Below are positions 55,556 through 64,000 of a stretch of 64,000 bases of DNA, piece after piece. Where the stretch lies: assembly GCA_021234155.1 (NCBI GenBank), contig JAJEKV010000021.1, forward strand, positions 14,383,760-14,447,759, given 5' to 3'. Under the pieces are notes generated by a model. The model was not told the DNA's origin, searched no databases, and saw only the letters and a list, made by a program, of their open reading frames with translations. Positions within the stretch are counted from its first letter, which is position 1. Each line of letters opens with the position of its first letter. The DNA comes from Isoetes taiwanensis (Eukaryota > Streptophyta > Lycopodiopsida > Isoetales > Isoetaceae). The position numbers were made by a program, and so were the translations under genes.

Positions 55556-55753
55556 TTTTTTATTTTTTGGGTTGCCCCTGGGGGGCAAACCCTCGTTGTG
55601 GGCATATTCAGGTATATGCCGGCATATGCCTAGCATATACTGGTGACTGCTAAAAACTGGCTGGTGTCCCTCGCAGGCGTGGCTATGGCCGAAACCCCTC
55701 AAGACTCCGCCTTGGCTATGGCTATGCCGTGTTGCTCTTCTTTTTGCTTGCAG
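55556..55753. other. Spacer, possible intron end
   Basis: Contains a small inverted repeat GTTGCCCC-TGG-GGGGCAAAC and ends with TTTTTGCTTGCAG, a plausible splice acceptor for the subtilase relic. Confidence 0.4.
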
Positions 55754-56158
55754 TCCATGGATAAGTCTGCCATGCCTTCTCATTTTGATAGCCACGGGAG
55801 CAGACCCATAAATGAGACCTGAGAGCTCAAATCCGCTCGGGATTCCGATGGGCATGGCACTCACACTGCTTCCACTGCTGCTGGGCATTATGTATACCGT
55901 GCCAGCATGCTGGGATTTGCCGAGGGGATTGCGGAAGGGATGGCTCCCAAGGCCACAGTGGCTGCTTATAAGGTTTGTTGGACCTCTGGCTGCTTCGACT
56001 CAGATATTCTGGCAGCGCTTGATCTGGGTGTTGAAGATTATGTGAATTTTCTGTGCAACTTGAATTACTCAGAGAAGGCAGTGAGAATGGTATCCAGGTC
56101 TTCCGGTACTTCAAGGTCTGAAGATTTAAATTATCCCTCGTTTGTTTTTTGCTCTTGA
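55754..56158 (+). pseudogene. Subtilisin-like protease (subtilase) pseudogene, internally deleted
   Basis: One frame reads RPINET, a TGA, then [18 protein letters not shown] (the catalytic His motif of plant subtilases), [37 protein letters not shown], and jumps directly to [12 protein letters not shown] and DLNYPSF. These last motifs lie near the C-terminus in the family. The middle, with the substrate-binding Asn and catalytic Ser, is deleted. Plant subtilases are secreted serine proteases of about 750 residues; this retains about 130. It ends 19 bp before the SPX pseudogene. Confidence 0.85.
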
Positions 56159-56177
56159 AGATTGAATCTTGAGCAAG

Positions 56178-57850
56178 ATGAAATTTGGAAAGCGCTTGCA
56201 AAGTCAAATTAATGAGATGATGCCGGATTGAAAAGATAAGTTTTTGAGTTATAAGCGTCTGAAGAAGAGGTTGAAGTTCTTCTGCACCAGACTGTTTTGT
56301 AACAGCAGCTTTTGGAGGCACCAGTCCCTCCAGGGCAAGCTCTGAAGAAGAAGGTCTCCTCTGCTGTGGATGTGGCAGTTGAAGAACTTAGGAAGAAAAG
56401 TGGCAAACCAGAAGCCATCACAGAAGATGCAAAACCAAAAGTGGCTGGAGATTTGCAAGGCTTGTGGGATAAATTTGCTGGAGATGAGGAGTTATTAGAG
56501 GGTGTTTTTAAAGACCAGGTACTTCATAAGGAAGAGTTAGAAACAAGGGATCAGGAAACAACATGCAAGGTTACAGAAAGCAAGATAGAAAATGCTGAGA
56601 ACAAAACAACATGCAGGAGTAGAGGATGGTGATCTGCCACGAAGAAAGCAAGATAGAAAATGCTGAGAACAAAACAACATGCAGGAGTCTTGAAAGCATA
56701 GCAGAGGATGGTGATCTGCCACGAAGAAGAATATATGTGGGCATAGAAGGAAAAGTAGGAGAGTTTGAGTTTACTCAGCTGTTAGATGTGGAGCTCGAGA
56801 AGTTCCATGATTTCTTCATGGAACAAGAAGAGGAGTATGTGATTAGACTACAGGTAACAATCCTCAACTCACTCTTAAGTTTGGATGCATATGCTTGGAT
56901 GTACTCTATTTTCTTCATCCTAATATAAGACGGCGCTGATATGTCTGTCCTATCTTCAGGGATTTTATTTGGCTATTAACAGTTTCAAGTACATTCTCAT
57001 TGGTCGTACTCATATTGAACAATGTTGTGTTTACTTTTGTTAAATCAGAAAATTCTTGATCTGATCAATTTAGATTGTCTTCTCAACAAAATGATCAGCA
57101 AGCAAGCTGATGTTTCGGATGCAATGTTTGGCGTTTACATGATGAAAGAGCAACTGCAGCATTTGGCACATATGCTTTACATGCATTATATTGTTGTGAA
57201 AGTCTTCGCTAAGTCGTTCATGTAATAGTCCTTGGTATTATTTGCAGGAGCTGAAGGATAGAACATAGAAGATAAAAGAGCGGCGGGATGCTAATGATGA
57301 GAACAGTGGTCAGGAGTTGATAAATATATGGAAGGCAGTTGTCACTTTATACGGGGAAATGGTCTTGTTGGAAAACTATAGCTCCTTGAATTATACAGGC
57401 AATAACCGAACAGTTACCTATGCATATTAGTCCAGATTTTTTATAACTCTCACATCCTTTACAGGTTTGGTCAAGATATTGAAGAAGCATGATAGACACA
57501 TGGGATCGTCATTGCGTTTGAATTTTATAGAGAGTGTTCTCCATCAACCGTTTTTCACCACAGAGCTTCTATCTAAACTTGTCCGAGAATGTGAATAGAA
57601 TCTCAGGAGCATCTTTCCATCTACATCTGGAAATAGCGAGATAGCGGTCGCTGAAGATGACCCCAACAAGGAGAATTTAGATAGCATCCACAGAAGTATT
57701 CTTGCAGCACTTCGTACCATTCAAGACCTGTCTAAAGGCAGTTCTACATATGGTGCTCTTTCACTTCCGCCTCGCATCATTCCAGATGTTGCTGAAGGAG
57801 CAGCTGTTCCAGGATTAGATTCAACTTTATCTACTTGGCAATGGTTTGCT
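56178..57850 (+). pseudogene. SPX-domain protein pseudogene (three exons)
   Basis: Starts MKFGKRLQSQINEMMPD, then TGA where the family has Trp, then KDKFLSYKRLKKRLK, the conserved start of an SPX domain (inositol pyrophosphate/phosphate-sensing proteins that bind PHR transcription factors). Further matches: FTQLLDVELEKFHDFFMEQE before a GT splice donor at 56854; an acceptor at 57247 followed by ELKDRT and IWKAVVTLYGEMVLLENYSS; and, after a second intron (57399-57464), [20 protein letters not shown] and [18 protein letters not shown] 71-bp tandem duplication (56577-56707) lies in exon 1. Several stops and shifts, but introns are kept, so it is not a retrocopy. Confidence 0.88.
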
Positions 57851-57918
57851 AAAGTATCGTATAAAGTATCGTATAGTGGAAATGGCCTAACAGTGGCCTT
57901 TTACTTCATAATCAATCA

Positions 57919-57947
57919 CTAGAAACGTGTGCCCGGCGATGCCGGGC
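57919..57947 (-). mobile_element. Helitron-type 3' terminus
   Basis: On the minus strand GCCCGGC-ATC-GCCGGGC (57931-57947) is followed by ACACGTTTCTAG and T. Body to the right; 5' end not identified. Confidence 0.65.
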
Positions 57948-60900
57948 ATTAGTCATGGACATGTGGAATGAGTAGATGTAACAGGGTTTGTAGGTGGAAC
58001 TAAAAGCACTAAATGTATTCGTGTTTATAGATGTAAAGGAGTGTCAGGCATTAGCTGAGGATAGGTACGAACAATAGACAACATAGGGTGAAACAGCATA
58101 GGGTGAAACAGAATGTGTAGACCTAATGGAGCCCATCCAGTTTAAGGTATTGCTTTAGGGTTTTGTAGAAGATTGCAAATCTAATGCCTGGTCAATAAAA
58201 TTGCATTTATAAGGTGTAATAAATCTTATTAGCATATCACAATATAAGGGGTGCTATCATTCTACTTATTCATTTGTTTTGGTTTCATAATGTTGGGGTG
58301 GAGGAACATGTCATCTATTTCGCGCCCATCTTAAATTAAAAAGTATCTTATGATGTAGCCAAACGACCAAAGATATTGGCACATTTGACTCATATGCATG
58401 TGGTTGCCCGGCTAATGTCTTGGCTTGCGTCCTTCCTTGGCATTTAACTTCCATGTATTTGCAACTTCTGTGAACATCACAGGTTGATGCTTCCAAGAAT
58501 GGACATGATCTTTTGTGTTGTCAAAATTGTTGTCTAATGACAGTATCATCGATGTATTAACTTTGCAATTAAATGATGGATTAATAGACGGGTGCACAGC
58601 ATTGCCTGGCATAAATACGGGCGCCTTCAATGTCGGGCGCCTTCAATGTCAAGTTTGATTCCTTGAAAGAGTAGCTATTTTTCATGACTCAAAAATAGCG
58701 ATACATTGAGATGAATCAACATACAATGACTAAATTGAAAATTCTTGGAAATATCTAAATTGGAATGCAGACCTTGAAAACCATTAATACGATGTAAGAA
58801 GTACTTGCCTCACCTTTTTGTGGAATTACAATTGTGAAAGAAGAATCACTAACTCATTGCATTAGCAAGTTTGTGTTCATCGTTAGCATTATTTACCTAA
58901 CGGTATAATAAATTAGGAAATGAATTGACTTGATATATTAAATATGCCATGTAGGATAACATAATTTTGATATGTATTAACTTGTTTGCATTTTTTTTCA
59001 AGCTAGGAAGTTTATCACATACTTCCCCATTACCTTTATCTCTATTGAGCTATCATCATCAAAATGCCATTATTTAGAATGGGCCTAATCTTTCAAAACT
59101 ATATTAACGCAGTGACACAATTATGATAAATGCAAAAATGATAGCTAAAACTATGACATAGAACCTCTTTGTGTCTTGCTCCAGTCATTCAAGATGCATG
59201 ACCATAAAGGACATTTGCAAAAAATTAAATTGACCATCAAGTAAATTGCTTGTTTGTATGTGCGGATGGTTGCCATCCATGCATTATTACATTGTAAGTG
59301 GTACGTTAATAGCAACAAAACAAAGAAAAGAACTCAACAATACTTCACCTTGGAGTAAAACTACATAGATTCAGATTTGCTGCATAAATACTGCCCTGGT
59401 GAAATCAACTTCTAAAGCTTTTTCTAGTTTCCTTTTTTTTCTTGCTCTTTATATTTTTCCAGTCTAAAATGTTCATTCAACTCCAATTCCAAAGGTTAAA
59501 CATAAAAAACATTGTGCATGTCCCTAGGTTGCAGAATAAACCTCTTTCAGTGTCACAATTTGATAAGGTCACGCTGATAACCTCTCTGAAAGCAAAACGT
59601 TTTTGACTGCTCACAACCCATAGGACATAATCAGTTCAGTACATTGTTCAGTTCAGTTCAGCACGTAGTTCATTGTTGATCTCCATGGACTTTATATGAA
59701 AAACCAACAGGGTTTGAAAAGACAGTCTTCAGGCTACAACACATCGATAACCAATTATACTAATACAGAGTATTTTGCACATCCAAATAAAAGGCTCAGA
59801 GAAATGAAGTAAAAGCTTGAACTTTAGGTATACCAGATTTGATGACATCATTAATTAACGATGTCAATTATTGACGATGTCAATTCAGGTAAGTGGTAGA
59901 AACAAAAAACTTGCTTGCATTGTGCTATGTTGTATACATGATAAAAACAGCAAAAAGGAAGGCATAAAAAACAACCCATTCAAGTAGCACCCAAAGAAAA
60001 CAAATACCATTTTCGGTTAAGCACATTGCGAATCTCTCTCAAAGTGAATGAACTGCTCCTTAACACCAGCAAGCACCATGTAGCCCTAGTCTGCATCAGT
60101 AAATAGATATAACAAATTAGTACCTTGAAAGATCTTGGTGTGTAGCAAACTACTTGAAGCTCGAACACACTGGCATATATTAAAGCATTCTGGTATTGGA
60201 CTATGCTACCTTGTATGACGTGATAAAACTTAACAATAAGGCATAAAAACAATCCATTCAGGTAGCATCCATGGGTGATATTCCAAGGTGGCTATGCATG
60301 GGTCTTCCGAATAACTCCAATAATTCGCCTACAGCCTACACACATGAATAAGATTATTAGACAATCAACCTGCTACATATATAATCCTGTAAGGAAGCCA
60401 GCTAAATATTTTGTGTATGAAATTCTAGAAAATAGTACCTTGGTGTAAAGCTTCTGAGTGCATTTGGTGCAATTAAGCTCAAATGGTGGCAACGATCTGG
60501 AGAAAATAGCTGCATTTAACGGTTTCTTTGTATTCCCCCCTAATCTGCATTCCATGGTCAAATTCTTACAGATCTGCCTAGTGAGCTGGATATGCTTTAT
60601 TCCAGCAATATAAGAGCTCAAGCTAAACCTGAATGGAATATGTTGAGATTTGGATTATGCTTGCTCTTAGAGAAAGAAAAGCACGACATGCTTACCTGCT
60701 GAAAACCTCTAATAAGTTGTTTATGATAATATGACATGGGTCTTCGCTTTCATTTTCTGATAGATCTATTGTATCCTTGGCACAGTTAAAGAACACATGC
60801 TACATGATCTCTGCATCGTAGAGTATACCAGCTTCAACCAGCTTCAAAGTGTATACCATACTACAACCAGCTTCAAAGTGTATACCCTGCATATTTTGCC

Positions 60901-61455
60901 CTTCAACAATGGCTTTCGGATAGTTTAAAACCGCATTTAATCAACTAAAACATGCTCTTAACGCACATTTAAAAATTCAACTTTTGCAACTACATGTGCA
61001 GCACGTCCTGCCTTATCATCTACAACACGATATGTATGCGTCAGATTTTAAGCTGTAAGACCGAAATTTCCAACACTCAACATTTCATCCATGCATCCTT
61101 CTTCCATATATTCTATGTCTGCCAATGTTTGGCAAAGGGGAAGGCAAGAAAAAAATGTGGAGTCATTGGATCTAGGATCTACAGGAAGCAACGGATTGAA
61201 TAATAAACATGGATTCAGCCTCTAAGAGCTAATCTAGGAGCTTGCTGGAACCTTACCTCCTTGGAAGGATCCTCGTGTTTGTAGCGTGTTGCCGAAAATG
61301 GAGAAACCCTCACCTCAAGAAGTTTGCTTGCGAGACTTCTTCTGTTTGCAACAAAAATGAAGACCTCTGATGCCGAAAATGGAGAGCTCTGTTGGCCGTA
61401 AAAAGTAAGGAAAGATAGAAAGCATAAGAATGCATATCTCCAGACTGCCAAGGTG

Positions 61456-61457
<2 letters not shown>
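57948..61457. other. Unassigned region
   Basis: About 3.5 kb, AT-rich, no recognised gene. Small tandem repeats: ACCAGCTTCAAAGTGTATACC twice (about 60836-60893) and a CAGTTCAG cluster at 59630-59665. Minus-strand frames near 60000-60620 have no known motif. Confidence 0.5.

Positions 61458-61528
<71 letters not shown>
61458..61528. repeat. (AT)n microsatellite
   Basis: Uninterrupted AT dinucleotides for about 71 bp. Confidence 0.97.
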
Positions 61529-61531
<3 letters not shown>

Positions 61532-62946
61532 TAATCCTTACAATTAGAATTTAGGGATTGGAAATCCTACCTATCATAGTGTCGAATATGGTGTTTCCAT
61601 TACTATGAATATGCATGCAAAAGCAAAGAAGCTCACACTAATTGAAGATATGATACAAAATGGCGAGACTGCCCATTCGTTGTCCCATTTGAAACCATCA
61701 TGCATAAAGAAACTCTGTTCCTTCTCAAGGTTCTACTCAAAATTTCCAATGAAATTAATTATGCTTTTCCAAATGTCCAAAACACATACATAAGAAGTTT
61801 TCGAATTCCCTTTTTGTTTACAACTTAAGAAAGGAACCAAACATAACAAAAAATGGAAATTTGTCTTACCCGTATGCTTTGGAGGTGAAATTGCAGCCCA
61901 AGGGAGTGCTCCAGATATGAAGGAAAAAGCTGCTACAATATCAGATCTAGTAAAGAAGCAATGTCGTGCAGAACGTTTCGGTCTTGAGCTGCAAGGTTCA
62001 TTGGATTGTGATAGAAATCTATGAACCAAACAGAGAGTGGGTCTAGCACATGCAGAACGTGAGAACTAAGGAACTACTGATTCAACTCAAGATCCAAGTA
62101 TCAGCTAAAGCAGAGTCTTGTATACATCCAAAATATGTTCATCAGAAAAATTATGCTCTAATGTGCCTGAATCTCAGAACAATCAATAATTTCAGCGTAA
62201 TATTTCAGTAATTTGAATAATGAAGCATCAAGATAACATCTGATTGAAAACTCCATAAACAGAAACGTGAAGCTTCAGATACCTAACCCATAGTTTCATG
62301 AGCATTTATACCTACATAAAACAGAAATACTATTAAGACAACTAAACTTCTAGCTAGTTCAAAGTTTCAAGATTTGCAGAACAACATATAACTTACCCAA
62401 AGTATTTAAGGTTTGTTGTGATCTGCTCTGCCTGGCGATCTCTGCTTGTAAAATCCGCACAGCAGCTTGAACGGTCTCAAGTTAGAGTTTCAGACATGGA
62501 GGAACAGTCTGTACTTCTGCGCACCATTTTATCGGAAGTATGTGGGACAGATGTGCACCTGAAACACGGGCCGAGCCCGACCAAAGATATTGGCACATTT
62601 GACTCATTTTTGTAACATATGTACCATGGAGATTTTGTCCAACTATTTGCCTAATATTATGGAGAAATACTTACAGCACAGATATATGGAGCGGACTTGG
62701 AGCAGAGTTAACAGTGAATTTTGTTACTTGGAGCAGAGTTAACAGTGAATTTTGTTTTACTTCAATGGTAGTCAGCGCTCAAATGAGGGCCTGGAAAAAA
62801 TACCAGTGATGGTCAGTAGCAAATTCATTGTAAAAAGAGAGAATAGAAATAAAAGAATAACTCCAACACTTGGTAAAGGTTCATAAGTTTCAGTGTCGGT
62901 GAACAAACATGCATTCTACATGCCAGCAAAACCTCGCAAAAACATA
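61529..62946. other. Unassigned region
   Basis: No recognised gene. A short direct repeat (ACTTGGAGCAGAGTTAACAG) occurs twice at about 62695-62750. Confidence 0.5.
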
Positions 62947-63172
62947 CCTTCTGCTCTCAAGCCCAGACGCAGGAGCATCACCTGCTGTGAAGAAAAGAAA
63001 GAAGGAATCGAGGAGGATCTGCCCAGAGCACTAAAAGCCATAAACGTCACAAAAATCTACCTTTTGCTGTCAACCCCAGATGCAGGGGCATTACCTGCTG
63101 CGAAGAAAAGAAGGAAGGATTCGAGGAGGATCTATCGAGAGCTCTACAAAGCCATTCAAGCTTAATCCCCGA
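62947..63172 (+). repeat. 113-bp tandem duplication with coding-like units
   Basis: Two units (62947-63059 and 63060-63172), each with CCAGA.GCAGG.GCAT.ACC and GAAGAAAAGAA.GAAGGA. Both can be read as a Lys/Arg-rich peptide (PDAGA.PA.KKR.K.SRRI), but only the second in an open frame that ends in TAA. The parent gene was not recognised. Confidence 0.7.
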
Positions 63173-63773
63173 GGAAGAAAGACGCGGAAGGACGAGATGC
63201 AGCAAAAGCCATATAAGTCCAGCAGTTTGAAAAATGGAGGTAGACCGCCAATGCGACCACATATTCCCCTATGCGGGAGAGGGAACGCCGCATGCGGCGT
63301 AAGATGCGGCGTTCCTTGGCACGGAACCCAACATGCTCCCAAAATAAAAAAGAAGATATTACCATTGTTGCCAGTGGGTTGTAACTTGTGTCTTTCAAGC
63401 CACAATAGATGCTATAATGGTTGTAAGGGCTTCACCTTTTATATATATCTTTCAAAGTGAAGTTCATTTGCATCTAACAAGAAGTTTATTCATGTGTATG
63501 TGAACTTACAAGCTTTTAATTGAAGATATTGAGCCATAACATACCTAGTTTACCACGTCGTGTACTTTCCACCTTAATTAATCAATCAACTCCACAATGA
63601 TTGCATGACGTAAAAATATTATCTATCTTATTTAGCCAACAATTTCTATGATATTGACTTTGGTGCCAACTACCACTGTAGAGTTTGGTCCATTGGACTT
63701 TGTCAACCTACTTTGGTTGTGGATTTTGACCAAATCTTGTAATCCCAATTGAAATACTTAGTTATATTTATGA
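63173..63773. other. Unassigned spacer
   Basis: A short inverted repeat AACGCCGCATGCGGCGT lies at about 63284-63300 with a second GATGCGGCGTTCC just after. No gene was recognised. Confidence 0.5.
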
Positions 63774-63802
63774 CTAGTTACAATGCCCAGCGTTGCTGGG
63801 CA
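63774..63802 (-). mobile_element. Helitron-type 3' terminus
   Basis: On the minus strand TGCCCAGC-AAC-GCTGGGCA (63784-63802) is followed by TTGTAACTAG and T. The hairpin differs from the other two termini by paired (compensatory) changes. The body would extend past the end of the window. Confidence 0.62.
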
Positions 63803-64000
63803 TAATATGGAGATCTGTAGATGTTATTAGATGCTTAATAAAAGTCCTTTCCATCTAGAATTGAGAGAAGGAAACATCAAAACCATCAAGAGTCTGTATC
63901 AATCCTATTGCACACAACAATGAGAGGAAACAAAACTGCTTGTTTTGGATAATGCCTAAGATATCAAGATTAAGAAATCCATGATTGCGTAAATGAAGCA

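Noticed and set aside
62893-63165. Lys/Arg-rich frame resembling a histone tail
   Set aside because: The basic run is generic; the following residues do not match the H2B fold start, so no histone call is made.

Overview
The window reads as nuclear DNA of a land plant, AT-rich and dominated by decayed transposable elements. The evidence is five dirigent-family sequences, relics of other plant gene families (a TM9SF/EMP70 nonaspanin, a subtilase, an SPX protein, possibly an LRR receptor kinase), plant-style chromoviral Ty3/gypsy elements with a chromodomain, a Ty1/copia fragment and Helitron-type termini. The non-LTR elements do not look like ordinary angiosperm L1, so a fern or other non-seed vascular plant is possible, but I cannot fix the species. 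No bacterial operon, CRISPR array, rRNA or complete tRNA gene was seen.

Genes. Four intact dirigent reading frames are present: 1237-1779 (+), 28406-28921 (-), 30264-30761 (+) and 37839-38381 (+). A fifth at 53868-54410 (+) is killed by one nonsense codon. The copies at 1237 and 37839 sit in a ~2.4 kb segmental duplication (58-2536 and 36753-39147), and the nonsense copy sits in an older relative of it (about 53125-55555). All five have a TATA box 42-44 nt before the likely start codon. In the three copies that resemble the one at 1237, an upstream in-frame ATG lies only 20 nt after the TATA box, so the real start is probably the second ATG.

Layout. 1-2.5 kb: dirigent duplication. 2.9-4.4 kb: copia fragment, foldback element, TM9SF pseudogene. 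6.2-7.9 kb: foldback elements and the first copy of a ~1 kb compound repeat, here called U. 8.4-15.4 kb: chromovirus relics with a LINE nested between gag and protease. 15.4-20.5 kb: mostly unassigned, with one Helitron terminus. 20.5-27.5 kb: two U copies, one carrying a nested LINE and a 1548-bp terminal-inverted-repeat transposon of unknown family. 28.4-32.5 kb: head-to-head dirigent pair; the right-hand gene runs into a U copy that supplies its stop codon. 33-36 kb: LINE tails and a foldback hairpin. 36.7-39.1 kb: second dirigent duplication. 39.2-47.4 kb: two LINEs (reverse strand), a hairpin array and a second chromovirus with the same permuted order. 48-53 kb: fragments. 53.1-57.9 kb: dirigent pseudogene with a hairpin-bearing insertion, then adjacent subtilase and SPX pseudogenes. 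57.9-64 kb: Helitron termini and unassigned sequence.

The expressed content is probably the dirigent cluster (secreted proteins that guide phenoxy-radical coupling). The rest records nested insertion, segmental duplication and gene-fragment decay.
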